NCBI GenBank assembly: GCA_947487385.1
Contig: CANKWU010000001.1
Location: 139,576-203,420, forward strand
Direction of reading: 5' to 3'
DNA length: 63,845 nt
Origin: Spartobacteria bacterium
Lineage (GTDB): Bacteria; Verrucomicrobiota; Verrucomicrobiia; Chthoniobacterales; UBA6821
The notes under the pieces were generated by a model. It made no database searches and was not told the DNA's origin. It was given only the letters and a program-made list of their open reading frames with translations. The translations under genes and the position numbers were made by a program. Below are positions 19,994 through 32,604 of the stretch, piece by piece (position 1 is the stretch's first letter; each line of letters opens with the position of its first letter).

Positions 19994-21106
19994 TCAGGCT
20001 TCTAAATCAGCTTCCCGGAGAACTTCGAGAGCAGAATTTTTGGCCCCTTCCGGAGTTCCTATCTTCGAAGCATTGGCCTCCCAGGTTTTCCAGACTTGCG
20101 CTCCGTGGGAGAAGGCGTGCCTCACTGCTGCACCCACAGCATGGGGAGATGTTGCGGTGCATCCACAGTTTTCGGATGTCAGGAGTTCTGCGTTTCCCTC
20201 TTCCTGTCCCGGAATAACTTGGCTCATAATGAGAGGAGTGGCTGCCGCTAAGCATTCCTGGACGGTTGCCCCCCCTGCCTTGGCCACGACGAGATGGCTT
20301 GAGGCCATGCGCTCTGGCAGATTTACCATCCATCCCTCGATCTTGATCGGGCGATCGAACGTCGAGGCAATCTTCTGTAGTTCTCGGCGGAGCTCCTCAT
20401 CCCGGCCGCAGGCGGCGGAGAGTTCTATGCCCTCAACCTCACCGAGGTGTTTTAGGATTTTTGCTGCATTCTTCTGACCAGGATTCACAAGGAAGAGCAC
20501 CTTGGGAGCTCTGGAGGGGTCGGGACCCACTCTCTCCCCACGAAGGGTTGCAAAGACTGCCGGGACGGGGAATCCCGTCACCCTGAGGATATCACGGCAA
20601 ACACCCGCTTTCTCCATGACTTGAGCAGTAATTTCATTTGGAACAAGGAAGAGATCCGAGTGACCGCTGTACCAGAGCGAATTGATGGAGATCGAGTCCG
20701 TAACAACTGTGACGGTACGAAAGGGACGATTCACCTTGCCATGCAGATGATCAAGCAGGTGGTTGTAGCCTGGATAAGTGGAGGCAATAACCACCGGGTT
20801 CATCTCGGAGATTTTCTTGTCTAGAAGTCGAGCTCCCCTCTTGTAGATAGAGACTCTGCCCGGGGCAGCCTTATCCTTATCGAGAAACTTGTAGAATCCG
20901 CCCCAGATGCCCGGGAAACGGTTAATCAAGAAAAAGTATCCTTTCTGGGCTATTGTATAGAGTGGTCCGTAGGCCTCGGCGAAGAGATCCCTCACTTCGA
21001 CCTCCCGCGTTGGATCGAGAGAGCGCAGGGCAAGGGCGAGATTCCTTGCGGCGGCGTTGTGTCCCTCCCCGAAGGCAGAGGTAAGGATCAGGATCGGGCG
21101 TTTCAT
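19994..21106 (-). CDS. Glycosyltransferase, MGDG synthase/UgtP-like (GT28)
   Basis: A 370-residue protein from ATG 21106 (MKRPILILTS). The N-domain has SAFGEGHNAAARNLALAL, the MGDG-synthase form of the glycine-rich acceptor loop. The C-domain has the GT28 donor motif VVAKAGGATVQECLAA followed by PGQEEGNAELL. Such enzymes transfer a sugar from a nucleotide sugar to diacylglycerol and build glycolipids at the membrane. A reading from 21223 would add 39 residues and overlap corA, so it is rejected. It is the last gene of the sppA-thiL-corA run, 26 bp after corA. Confidence 0.85.
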   Translation of the reverse strand: MKRPILILTSAFGEGHNAAARNLALALRSLDPTREVEVRDLFAEAYGPLYTIAQKGYFFLINRFPGIWGGFYKFLDKDKAAPGRVSIYKRGARLLDKKISEMNPVVIASTYPGYNHLLDHLHGKVNRPFRTVTVVTDSISINSLWYSGHSDLFLVPNEITAQVMEKAGVCRDILRVTGFPVPAVFATLRGERVGPDPSRAPKVLFLVNPGQKNAAKILKHLGEVEGIELSAACGRDEELRRELQKIASTFDRPIKIEGWMVNLPERMASSHLVVAKAGGATVQECLAAATPLIMSQVIPGQEEGNAELLTSENCGCTATSPHAVGAAVRHAFSHGAQVWKTWEANASKIGTPEGAKNSALEVLREADLEA

Positions 21107-21132
21107 GGATGATTTGGAAAAAGGGTCCCGGC

Positions 21133-22203
21133 TCAAAGCCATTTCTTGCCGCGGAAATAGAGGAACATCGACAGGGAGATCGAAATCATGACGATCCAGC
21201 AGGCAGGATAACCATAGCGCCATTCTAGCTCCGGCATGTTGAACGGGCCACCATGGAAATTCATTCCGTAGACTCCTGCGAGAAAGGTCAGGGGCATGAA
21301 GATTGTGGCAAAAAGCGTCAACACGCGCATGATCTCATTGGCGCGGTAACTCAGGCTGGAATGATAGACATCCATCAGTCCGGAGGTGAGATCGCGATAG
21401 TTTTCGATAATGTCGATGATCTGAGTGATATGTTCGTAGCAGTCTCGCAGAAAGATCCGGGTCGATTCGGTCACAAGCCCGCTGTCATCATGAATCAGGT
21501 GGCTGAAGACCTCTCTCTGAGGCCAGGCACCCCGTCTCATCTCGAGAAGGACTCTCTTATAGTATAGGAGATCTTTCAGGATCTCACGGCTTGGCCGTTC
21601 TACCAGAACCTCTTCGATCACCCCTGTCTCGTCTCCGATCATTTCAAGAACCGGGAAGTAGTGGTCAACGACCGTATCGAGTAATGTGTAGGTAAGAAAG
21701 TCTGCACCATTCTTCCGGACAAGTGATTCCGGCAGATGCAGGCGACGGCGGATCTCGTGAAAGGAATCTCGCTTGTCATTATGCTGGAAGGTAATGACGG
21801 TGTTCTTGGTGAAAAAGAGACTCAGTTGTTCCACTTCGACCACTCCCTCCTCACCCTTGGGAGAATAGGCCATGGTGGTGACCAGAAAAATCCCATTATC
21901 CAGACGCTCCATCTTCGGGCGCTGCGAGGTGAGGATGTCTTCGATGACCAGGGTTCCCAGTTCGAAATGAGCTCCTAGTGCCTTCACGGATTCGATATCC
22001 CCGAGTCCGTTGATATCGATCCAATGATTCTTTTTCGGGTCGACTCGGAGGATTGCATCGGCCACGTCGGCGCAGACGCATTCCTCAACGGAATCGAAAT
22101 CATAAGTGCAAAGAGTGATGATCGGATTAATTACCTGACCACGCCCCTGAAGATCTAGGGCAAGAGGCGACGTGCCGGGTTTCAGGTAGACCAGTTTGAG
22201 CAT
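21133..22203 (-). CDS. corA: Magnesium/cobalt transporter CorA
   Basis: A 356-residue divalent cation channel. It has a large cytoplasmic N-domain and two C-terminal transmembrane helices. The signature GMN occurs as YGMNFHGG at the end of the first helix. The C-terminus ends in basic residues. It starts at ATG 22203, 4 bp after the thiL stop, so it is in the same operon. Confidence 0.95.
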   Translation of the reverse strand: MLKLVYLKPGTSPLALDLQGRGQVINPIITLCTYDFDSVEECVCADVADAILRVDPKKNHWIDINGLGDIESVKALGAHFELGTLVIEDILTSQRPKMERLDNGIFLVTTMAYSPKGEEGVVEVEQLSLFFTKNTVITFQHNDKRDSFHEIRRRLHLPESLVRKNGADFLTYTLLDTVVDHYFPVLEMIGDETGVIEEVLVERPSREILKDLLYYKRVLLEMRRGAWPQREVFSHLIHDDSGLVTESTRIFLRDCYEHITQIIDIIENYRDLTSGLMDVYHSSLSYRANEIMRVLTLFATIFMPLTFLAGVYGMNFHGGPFNMPELEWRYGYPACWIVMISISLSMFLYFRGKKWL

Positions 22204-22207
22204 GGTT

Positions 22208-23131
22208 TCAGGAAGCGATTGGATTCATGTGGTCAAATCCAATGGGAAGAAGAGACGACTTCTCGCCTGGAGGCAAGACGACACCGATCGGGGTGAGGGG
22301 CACCTCCGGTGAGGCGATATTCCAGCGGCGTTGAAGGCTTGGCCAGCTTTTGGCGGCTACAGTCAGGAGCAGTTCGTAGTCCTCTCCATCGGAGACCCCC
22401 TGATGGAAGGAGCACCCCTGATTCAGCGGAAGTCCATCGGGAGCGATTCTAAACGAACAGTCGCTTTCCTTCGCCAGTTTTGGGAGATCGCTTCCGAGGC
22501 CATCGCTGATATCCATCATTGCTGTGACACCATGTTCTCCGCCGAGCCATCGCCCCTCCGCTACGCGGGGTTGGAAGGTGAGATGTCGTCCGCTCTTGAA
22601 GGATCCTCCCAGTTTCCCGGTGACACAGATTAAGTCCCCGGGGGTTGCTCCGGAACGGAGCTTCAGATTTTTTTTAGGCACGTTTCCGGTCAGGGTGACC
22701 GATAGAAATAGGGGGCCTGGTGACCGCACTGTCTCGCCCCCCACGACAGAGACACCGAACTCACGTGCAGCCTTCCCGATGCCGCGATAGAGCGCACTCC
22801 ACTCGGAGGATCTCCAGAGCGGGGAAGATGCCACGGTGATCAAGGCATGAAGGGGGGCCCCCCCCATGGCTGCGATGTCGCTGATGGGACGGCAGAGAGC
22901 CTTCCATCCGACCTTGCTCCATGGTGTGCCTTTGGCGAAATGAACTCCTTCCACAAGTGCGTCTGTCTTCAGAAGTTCCAATGATCCTTTTGAAAACGAG
23001 GGACGGATGACCGCGCAGTCATCACCGATGGCTGTCAGGACGTCGAAAGAGGGCTTTGGAAGCTGGAGTGAGATCATCTCAAGCAACTCGGTCTCCGATT
23101 TCGGGGAGGGCCTCTTTCTTGCCTTCTTCAT
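22208..23131 (-). CDS. thiL: Thiamine-monophosphate kinase
   Basis: Phosphorylates thiamine monophosphate to the diphosphate cofactor. It has 307 residues from ATG 23131 (MKKARKRP). Key motifs are IGDDCAVI near the N-terminus, MGGAPLHALI, VVGGETVRSPG and MDISDGLGSDL, the metal-binding aspartate region. A longer frame from 23212 would overlap the upstream gene. It lies 19 bp after the CPBP protease gene. Confidence 0.95.
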   Translation of the reverse strand: MKKARKRPSPKSETELLEMISLQLPKPSFDVLTAIGDDCAVIRPSFSKGSLELLKTDALVEGVHFAKGTPWSKVGWKALCRPISDIAAMGGAPLHALITVASSPLWRSSEWSALYRGIGKAAREFGVSVVGGETVRSPGPLFLSVTLTGNVPKKNLKLRSGATPGDLICVTGKLGGSFKSGRHLTFQPRVAEGRWLGGEHGVTAMMDISDGLGSDLPKLAKESDCSFRIAPDGLPLNQGCSFHQGVSDGEDYELLLTVAAKSWPSLQRRWNIASPEVPLTPIGVVLPPGEKSSLLPIGFDHMNPIAS

Positions 23132-23150
23132 TGTTACCGTTTCTTGGGCG

Positions 23151-23981
23151 TCAACCAATGGCGTCCGGCCAGAGAATAAGAACCACAATGGTCGAGGCGT
23201 TGAAGGCGGCATGCATTGTCATCGATGCCCAGAGCGATCCGGTTCGCTCGTAGACTAGGCAGAGGATGATCGCCAGAATCCCAAGGCCCAAGAGTGAGGG
23301 AAGATGGACATGGATTGCCGCGAAGAGGAGGGAGGAAGTCAGCAGGGCGGGCAGTCGCCCACCATAACTTCTGATCACCCCGTAGAAGTATCCCCGGAAG
23401 ATGACTTCCTCCGCCACGGGGGCCATGATAACCGCCATGAAAATAACGGCTGCGCGATGCTTGAAATCGGGATGGTCTAGGAAATATTTTACGATCATTT
23501 GGGAGTCATCCGCGCTCCCGAAGATCTTCTGGACCAATCCCTGGGCCGCCAGAATCAAGGGATAGGTGATCAGGAGCCAGAGAAGGCCTGTGCCGGCTGC
23601 TTTTGGCAGGCGCGAGGGCTCCAGTCCAAAGATGTCGATCGCTGACTTTCCCTGGAATCCGATCACACCGAAAATCGCCAGAATCAAGGAGCTATAGACG
23701 ATCGAATTTGCAATGATGGCACTAAGGGTGATCACTTGGGAGGCACCGAAGGACTGCCAGATGACATTGATCATCCAGATAGCGAGAATGCCCGCGCAAA
23801 TTGCATCGGGCAGTCCGAAAGGCTTTGTGGTCAACTGCGCATGAGGAGAGCTTACGTAAGCGAGCCAACCGTAGAATGCCAAGAGGAGAAGAAACCCAAT
23901 TAGGGGAAGTAGGATTCCAGAAATGGGCTCCGTAATGTAAAAGGGAACCGCGGCTCCCAGCATGGAGGGATTAAGTAGCAT
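23151..23981 (-). CDS. CPBP family intramembrane metalloprotease
   Basis: A 276-residue membrane protein with about eight helices. The Abi/CPBP motif EEVIFRGYFYG gives the paired glutamates and arginine. A downstream His-containing helix (FAAIHVHLPS) and a later MHAAFN complete the metal site. The family cleaves membrane proteins or protects against bacteriocins; the substrate here is unknown. The start ATG overlaps the sppA stop by one base (TAATG). Confidence 0.88.
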   Translation of the reverse strand: MLLNPSMLGAAVPFYITEPISGILLPLIGFLLLLAFYGWLAYVSSPHAQLTTKPFGLPDAICAGILAIWMINVIWQSFGASQVITLSAIIANSIVYSSLILAIFGVIGFQGKSAIDIFGLEPSRLPKAAGTGLLWLLITYPLILAAQGLVQKIFGSADDSQMIVKYFLDHPDFKHRAAVIFMAVIMAPVAEEVIFRGYFYGVIRSYGGRLPALLTSSLLFAAIHVHLPSLLGLGILAIILCLVYERTGSLWASMTMHAAFNASTIVVLILWPDAIG

Positions 23982-25033
23982 TAGAACGCGTAGAATGAGG
24001 GTAGCAAGTAGAGTCGGCCGCTTTCGAGCTTCATGCCTGCGGAGGGACCGACATTCAAGTCGAGGTGGATATCACTTTTTTCCGAGTCCTCGAAGATGCG
24101 GAGGAAGTGAACAAGTCCTCGCTTCTTCTCGTAGCGCACAATTTCCGCTCCGGGAACATTGCCGAGAATCCGGGCTTTCTCATAAGCCTCCTCGATATAG
24201 CCGAGCTGATCGACGAGCTTGGCAGCGTAGGCATCTTTGCCACTGAGCACGCGCCCGTCGGCTATCCCTTTCCGCAACGTGGCCGCGTCGAGGTGGCGTG
24301 AGGAGGCGACGATGTTCAGGAAGCGTTCATAGGTCTGCATCACGAGTTCCTGGAAGTAGCTCTTCTCCTCCTCGGTGAGGGCGCGAGCGCCGTTGAGGGC
24401 ATCCTTGAACTGTCCGCTTTTGAAGATCACCGACTGGAGGCCTATCTTACCGAAAAGTTCCTTGTAGTTCAGCGTCGAGATGATGACGCCGATGCTTCCC
24501 GTGAAGGTGGTGTCGCTGCACATGATCCATGAACCGGCACAGGCGATGTAGTACGCCGCAGAGGTTCCGATTGAGTTCATGAAGATCACGACCGGCTTCT
24601 TGGCACTCAATTTGCCAAGTGCGTGATAGATGGTATCTCCGGCGGTGACCTCGCCGCCGGGAGAATCGACGGAAATCACGACGGCCCTCACTTTTGGATC
24701 ATTGGCAGCCTGCTGGAAGGCATCCTTCAGATCATCGACCATAGAGTCTCCAGTGGAGCTGACTCCATGCTTGTAGGAGATGAGTCCATCCAAGCGGATC
24801 ACGGCGATTTTGTCGGAGCTATCATGTCCCTGAACAAGCGTCGTCTCTGCGAATTTCTTTTCGGCCATGGCTTTCGCAGGTCCTGATCCCTTCGATCCAA
24901 GCGCGATAACCAGAATTAAAATCACAAACAGGCATAGCCCGAGCGCAATCAACAGAAACAAAGGAAGGCATCCGGACTTCTTCATGAGGAAGAGAGCGTG
25001 TCGGATCCCTCCAAACTTCTCAAGATAACTCAC
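23981..25033 (-). CDS. sppA: Signal peptide peptidase SppA
   Basis: A 350-residue serine protease of family S49 (short form). A transmembrane anchor occupies about residues 18-45. The Ser/Lys dyad regions are visible: NSIGTSAAYYIACAG holds the serine, and FKSGQFKDALNGARALTEEE holds the lysine. SPGGEVTAG is also typical. It degrades cleaved signal peptides in the membrane. It starts at GTG 25033 without a Shine-Dalgarno sequence, and it is the first gene of the five-gene minus-strand operon. Confidence 0.93.
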   Translation of the reverse strand: MSYLEKFGGIRHALFLMKKSGCLPLFLLIALGLCLFVILILVIALGSKGSGPAKAMAEKKFAETTLVQGHDSSDKIAVIRLDGLISYKHGVSSTGDSMVDDLKDAFQQAANDPKVRAVVISVDSPGGEVTAGDTIYHALGKLSAKKPVVIFMNSIGTSAAYYIACAGSWIMCSDTTFTGSIGVIISTLNYKELFGKIGLQSVIFKSGQFKDALNGARALTEEEKSYFQELVMQTYERFLNIVASSRHLDAATLRKGIADGRVLSGKDAYAAKLVDQLGYIEEAYEKARILGNVPGAEIVRYEKKRGLVHFLRIFEDSEKSDIHLDLNVGPSAGMKLESGRLYLLPSFYAF

Positions 25034-25195
25034 AGGGAGAGGGGAGTGAACTCATAGGAGTAAATAATTCACGATCCCGGTCATCACCTTCATCTCTGTG
25101 AAACTTTGTGTCTCTTTTCGCTATGTGAATAACTTGCGAACAATGGCGAAAAAGATGTTCCATATCACGACTGGCATAGGGAGGGGCAAGGAGTT

Positions 25196-26575
25196 ATGAC
25201 TGCTTCCATGTCCAAAGCCGAACTCCGTGCCCGTCTCGACGAGATTGGGGTGCGTCCGAGCAAGATGCTCGGTCAGAATTTCCTCCTCGATACGAATCTT
25301 GCACGCGCGATTGTTGCCGATTTGGAACCATCCGAGGGGGATCATCTTGTGGAGGTTGGGCCTGGCATGGGTGCGCTTACCGTACACATTCTGGAGTCGC
25401 CAGCGCGCCGTATTACCTTGATAGAACGGGATCATCGGTTAGCTGCTGAGCTGAGAGAGCGTTATACTGGCGAGATCGCCTCCGGTCGGCTTGAGATCCG
25501 GCAGGGTGACGGGGCGAAAGCAGACATCCACTCGCTCTTCGGTTATGGTCCTGTGAAGATGGTCGGAAATCTCCCCTACAGCGCTTCCACGGCTATCATT
25601 GGTCGCTTTACGGAAGCTGCTTCACCCGCTTCCAGACTGGTTCTGATGGTGCAGAGAGAAGTAGCTGATCGTTTGGCGGCGACCCCGGGTCACAAGGATT
25701 ACGCCGCCCTTACTGTGCAGCTGGGCAGGCGCTGGTCGGTGAAGAAGCTCCGCATTGTTCCGCCCGATGTTTTCTGGCCTAGACCATCTGTCGAGTCTGC
25801 TGTCATTGCAGTGAATCCCCGTCCTATTGACGGGCTGCCAAATTGTGATCCGGAGGTCTTTTCCTCGCTTGTCCGGAAGGGTTTTTCCTCTCGTCGAAAG
25901 CAGCTCCGATCCTTGCTGGATCTCCCCTCCGGGGTCTGGGAGGAATGGGCCACTGCAAAGGGTCGCCCGCTCACTGCTAGGGCCGAGGATCTCACCGTGG
26001 ATGACTGGGCTGAGCTAGCCCTTCTCATGACACATCCGGGGCATGATCACCCCGAAGAGATGTGCGATGTCGTCGATTCGGATGACCGGATACTCGAGTC
26101 CCGACTCCGTAGTGATGTCCATGTGAATAACCTCACGCACAGGGCTGTTCATCTTTGGATCTTTAATACTCAGGGAGAGCTCTTTCTGCAAAAACGTTCC
26201 CCTTGGAAGATCAATCACCCCAACCTCTGGTGCTCGAGCGCGGCAGGTCATGTTGACACTGGAGAGACCTATGAGGAGGCAGGTCACCGGGAGATGAGGG
26301 AAGAGATCGGGGATGATTGCCCTCTGGTGAAGTTCTGGAAGGCGGCTGCCACCGAGGAGAGCGGCAATGAGTTTGTTGAGTTTTTAGTGGGCATTTCTGA
26401 CGGCCCCTTTCGCTTCGCTCCCGGCGAGGTGGAGACGGGCGCCTTTTTCCCCGTGGATCAGATTGCTCGCTGGGTGGATCGGACTCCGGAGGAATTTACC
26501 CCCCTCTTCAAGATGGCTGCGTCCAAGTTTCTCAAAGAGACAGAGAGTCTCATAAAGCTCGCTGCTGGCACATAG
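25196..26575 (+). CDS. rsmA: Fusion: 16S rRNA dimethyladenosine transferase RsmA + NUDIX hydrolase
   Basis: A single 459-residue frame. Residues 1-~278 are a full RsmA/KsgA: GQNFLLD, the SAM motif VEVGPGMG (~52-59), the catalytic N125-LPY128 and the C-terminal helical part. It dimethylates two adenines near the 3' end of 16S rRNA. Residues ~285-459 are a NUDIX domain with a complete box from G351 (GHVDTGE) to REMREEIG (~365-372); the flanking RAVHLWIFN and LQKRSPWKINHP resemble the isopentenyl-diphosphate isomerase/YfcD type. There is no stop or new start codon context between the domains. The ATG at 25196 has a good Shine-Dalgarno sequence (AAGGAG). Confidence 0.92.
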   Translation: MTASMSKAELRARLDEIGVRPSKMLGQNFLLDTNLARAIVADLEPSEGDHLVEVGPGMGALTVHILESPARRITLIERDHRLAAELRERYTGEIASGRLEIRQGDGAKADIHSLFGYGPVKMVGNLPYSASTAIIGRFTEAASPASRLVLMVQREVADRLAATPGHKDYAALTVQLGRRWSVKKLRIVPPDVFWPRPSVESAVIAVNPRPIDGLPNCDPEVFSSLVRKGFSSRRKQLRSLLDLPSGVWEEWATAKGRPLTARAEDLTVDDWAELALLMTHPGHDHPEEMCDVVDSDDRILESRLRSDVHVNNLTHRAVHLWIFNTQGELFLQKRSPWKINHPNLWCSSAAGHVDTGETYEEAGHREMREEIGDDCPLVKFWKAAATEESGNEFVEFLVGISDGPFRFAPGEVETGAFFPVDQIARWVDRTPEEFTPLFKMAASKFLKETESLIKLAAGT

Positions 26576-26645
26576 TTGAGACATTATGACTCCCTTTAAG
26601 TCAGTTGCCGCAAGGAATTATATTTTGTATCTTCCTATTCTATAG

Positions 26646-28652
<2,007 letters not shown>

Positions 28653-28737
28653 GATTGAGGAGTCGGATTCCATGATTCCACACTTTTTAAATTTCTAACC
28701 TTTTAACGTTTCACTTCATTCACATTTTAGCAACAAG

Positions 28738-28760
28738 CCCTCCCGCAGGTGCGGGGAGGG
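28738..28760 (+). promoter_or_regulatory. GC-rich hairpin in the groES leader
   Basis: CCCTCCCGC, a loop of about four bases, then GCGGGGAGGG form a strong stem with one bulge, 40 bp before the groES ATG. No T-run follows, so it is not a classic terminator. It may be an RNA processing or stability element between dnaK and groES. Its function is inferred only from position. Confidence 0.4.
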
Positions 28761-28799
28761 GCGTTCGTTAGAAAACCACAAACAAAGGAAAAACACACC

Positions 28800-29093
28800 A
28801 TGGCAGTAAAAATCCAACCTCTCGGTGATCGTGTGCTCGTGCAGACGATCGATGAGAAGGAAGTCAAGAAGGGCGGGATCATCATCCCTGACACCGCCAA
28901 GGAAAAGCCGACAGAGGCTCAGGTCATTGCACTCGGCACCGGCAAGCTCGACGACGAGGGCAAGAAGATCGCCTTCACCGTCAAGAAGGGCGACACCGTC
29001 CTTATCTCCAAGTACGGTGGAACCGAGGTCAAGGTCGACGGCGAATCCTACCTGATCATGCGCGAGGATGATATCCTCGGCATCATCGGCTAA
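28800..29093 (+). CDS. groES: Co-chaperonin GroES
   Basis: A 97-residue Hsp10. It starts [15 protein letters not shown]; the mobile loop region ([19 protein letters not shown]) and the C-terminal segment with [10 protein letters not shown] are standard. The frame stays open back to 28749, but the family start is ATG 28800. It lies 36 bp upstream of groEL and forms the heptameric lid of the chaperonin. Confidence 0.98.
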   Translation: MAVKIQPLGDRVLVQTIDEKEVKKGGIIIPDTAKEKPTEAQVIALGTGKLDDEGKKIAFTVKKGDTVLISKYGGTEVKVDGESYLIMREDDILGIIG

Positions 29094-29123
29094 TTAACCA
29101 ATCTAACCCACAAACACATTTAA

Positions 29124-30773
<1,650 letters not shown>

Positions 30774-30809
30774 GTCCGACTCCCACGCTTCTCAAAGAAG
30801 TTACAGCAG

Positions 30810-30839
30810 CAGCCGGGTCAGAAATGACCCGGCTGTTTT
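30810..30839 (+). terminator. Rho-independent terminator after groEL
   Basis: A perfect 11-bp stem CAGCCGGGTCA/TGACCCGGCTG with a GAAA loop and a TTTT tail, 37 bp after the groEL stop. Confidence 0.9.
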
Positions 30840-30879
30840 GCGTTCAGAGTGGGAGGCTTGGGATTTGACGCTATCGCTC

Positions 30880-31035
30880 CCGCGAGTAGCGCCCCAATTT
30901 TGAAATGGGGCTACGCTTCGCGTAGTCTATCCCGGCCGTTCCCACGGCCCGGTATTTGGCGCAGGGCGTTGTTGCTGCTCGGTCAGCGTAGGTTCACTAC
31001 GCTTTCCCTGGCGACGCCTAGCCCTGCATCCAAAC
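30880..31035. repeat. Intergenic stretch with dense consecutive hairpins
   Basis: The stretch holds five inverted repeats in a row: 30886-30914 (GTAGC-G-CCCCA with TGGGGCTAC), 30911-30925 (CTACGC-TTC-GCGTAG, overlapping the first as an alternative fold), 30932-30952 (CCGGCCGT with ACGGCCCGG), and 30961-31027 (GCAGGGC with GCCCTGC) enclosing 30985-31003 (AGCGTAG-GTTCA-CTACGCT). No plausible gene is seen. It could be a structured RNA or a dispersed palindromic repeat. The rest of the 30840-31227 gap is A/T-rich and featureless. Confidence 0.55.
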
Positions 31036-31227
31036 TTCCAAGCCTTATTAGATAAGGAACGAGGCTGGGTAATTCGTGAGAATTTATGGCAAAGATTACG
31101 GATAGTCTCCTTTTCGAAATTAAGATCGAGGAATCCTTGGTTTGAGAGCGGCGTGCTTTCGAAATTGCGTGGTAAGGTTAACAAACTGCTATAGAAATAC
31201 GCTTTTCTGAATTTTTAAGTTCATCAA

Positions 31228-31839
31228 ATGCTCCTCAACCCAATCACGCTCGGCTGGTTAAGCATCGCACTCGTGATCATTGGGATTATCCCGTATTTCT
31301 ACCTGATTTTCCGGGGAAAGGTGAAACCTCATGCCTTTTCATGGCTTGTATGGACAATGGTCTGTGCCGTCAGTTTTTCGGCGGAATACATCGACAAAGC
31401 CGGCCCAGGTGCATGGTCTACGGGAGTTGCCTGTTTCAACTGCCTTGCAGTCACGGTGATCGCTTTTTTTAAGAGCGAGCACAGCATTTCCCGAGGTGAT
31501 GTCATCAGCCTGATTTGTGCCCTGCTCGCGGTGCCTATCTGGTATTTTACCCATGATCCACTCGCCTCTGTCATCATCGTCACAGCCATTGATACCGTTG
31601 GGTTTTATCCCACAATCCGCAAGTGCTATAACAAGCCGTATGAGGAGGGTATGTTCATGTACTTTGCGTTTGGATTGAACTACCTGATCGCTTTATTTGC
31701 CATCCAACATTGGACGATGGTTACGTGGTTATTTCCTGCCTGCACAGCATTTACCTGTTTCTTGATGGTGATTCTGCTCGTAGTAAGGCGTCAATTGGTC
31801 GGACTGGAATTGAGTAGTCGTCTGCACGTAGTTGACTAA
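31228..31839 (+). CDS. Hypothetical multi-pass membrane protein
   Basis: A 203-residue protein with about six hydrophobic segments. Two similar segments, IPYFYLIFRGKVKPHAFSW and GFYPTIRKCYNKPYEEG, faintly resemble the PQ-loop repeats of small transporters, but the match is weak. Charged residues are few. The function is unknown. It starts at ATG 31228. Confidence 0.65.
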   Translation: MLLNPITLGWLSIALVIIGIIPYFYLIFRGKVKPHAFSWLVWTMVCAVSFSAEYIDKAGPGAWSTGVACFNCLAVTVIAFFKSEHSISRGDVISLICALLAVPIWYFTHDPLASVIIVTAIDTVGFYPTIRKCYNKPYEEGMFMYFAFGLNYLIALFAIQHWTMVTWLFPACTAFTCFLMVILLVVRRQLVGLELSSRLHVVD

Positions 31840-31905
31840 CGACTTGCCGGCTCCCATTTTTTATCTTGCTGATTCAGGCTTTTTTTCTGTGCCTATGATT
31901 TTGGC

Positions 31906-32013
31906 TTGATTCATGAGTTCCATCCTCTCGCCATCGCCATGGTGTTTTTTCCGATGATGCTGTACTTCTTCGCCGATCGGATCTTCCCCGAGAAAAAACT
32001 ACTATCCGCCTGA
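31906..32013 (+). CDS. Possible small membrane protein (35 aa)
   Basis: A short frame starting at TTG 31906 encodes one hydrophobic helix (MVFFPMMLYFFADRIF) and a KK-rich end, stopping 18 bp before the next frame. No ribosome-binding site is visible. It may be a real small protein or the remnant of a longer one. Confidence 0.2.
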   Translation: MIHEFHPLAIAMVFFPMMLYFFADRIFPEKKLLSA

Positions 32014-32037
32014 GCTCTATCGCCTCATATCTTGTTC

Positions 32038-32592
32038 ATGCGTTTCTTGCTACTCAACCTCATAGGATTGGTGCTTACGGGTCTTGGATCGCATGCTCTT
32101 GCCGAGCCATTGAATGAGATTCCTTTCAGCACCATGGATGGTAAGACAGCTTCACTTAGGGATTATGCAGGGAAGGTGGTGATGGTAGTGAATGTCGCCT
32201 CGCAATGCGGAAACACACCCCAGTATTCAGCTCTTGAGAAGCTCTATCGTGATTTCGCCTCACGTGGATTTGTGATCCTTGGATTTCCCTGCAACGACTT
32301 CGGGGGACAGGAACCCGGAAGCAACGCTCAGATTATCAACTTCTGCACATCCAAATACGATGTGACTTTCCCTCTTATGGACAAGCTTCATGTGAAGGGT
32401 TCCGAACAGGCACCTCTCTATGCTGCATTAACCGGACCTTCATCCAAATTTCCCGGAGACGTGAAGTGGAATTTTGGTAAGTTCCTGATCGGTCGCAATG
32501 GCCAGGTCTTGGCGCGTTTTGAACCGAGTGAGAAACCCGACTCGCCTCACATGCTTTCCGAGATCAATGCTGCCCTGAAGATGTCACAGTAG
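32038..32592 (+). CDS. Glutathione peroxidase family protein, exported
   Basis: A 184-residue thioredoxin-fold peroxidase from ATG 32038. An N-terminal signal peptide ends near SHALAEP. The catalytic tetrad positions are visible: C57 in VASQCGNTPQ, Q91 in FGGQEPG, and W144-N145 in VKWNFGKF. Cys-type members generally use thioredoxin rather than glutathione. The signal peptide suggests it detoxifies peroxides in the periplasm. It is followed after 12 bp by the HTH-hydrolase gene. Confidence 0.88.
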   Translation: MRFLLLNLIGLVLTGLGSHALAEPLNEIPFSTMDGKTASLRDYAGKVVMVVNVASQCGNTPQYSALEKLYRDFASRGFVILGFPCNDFGGQEPGSNAQIINFCTSKYDVTFPLMDKLHVKGSEQAPLYAALTGPSSKFPGDVKWNFGKFLIGRNGQVLARFEPSEKPDSPHMLSEINAALKMSQ

Positions 32593-32604
32593 TTGATTAA
32601 CCGA

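Noticed and set aside
26605-26633. Promoter-like TTGCCG, 17 bp, TATCTT upstream of dnaK
   Set aside because: Matches to the consensus are weak, and the promoter consensus of this organism is unknown.
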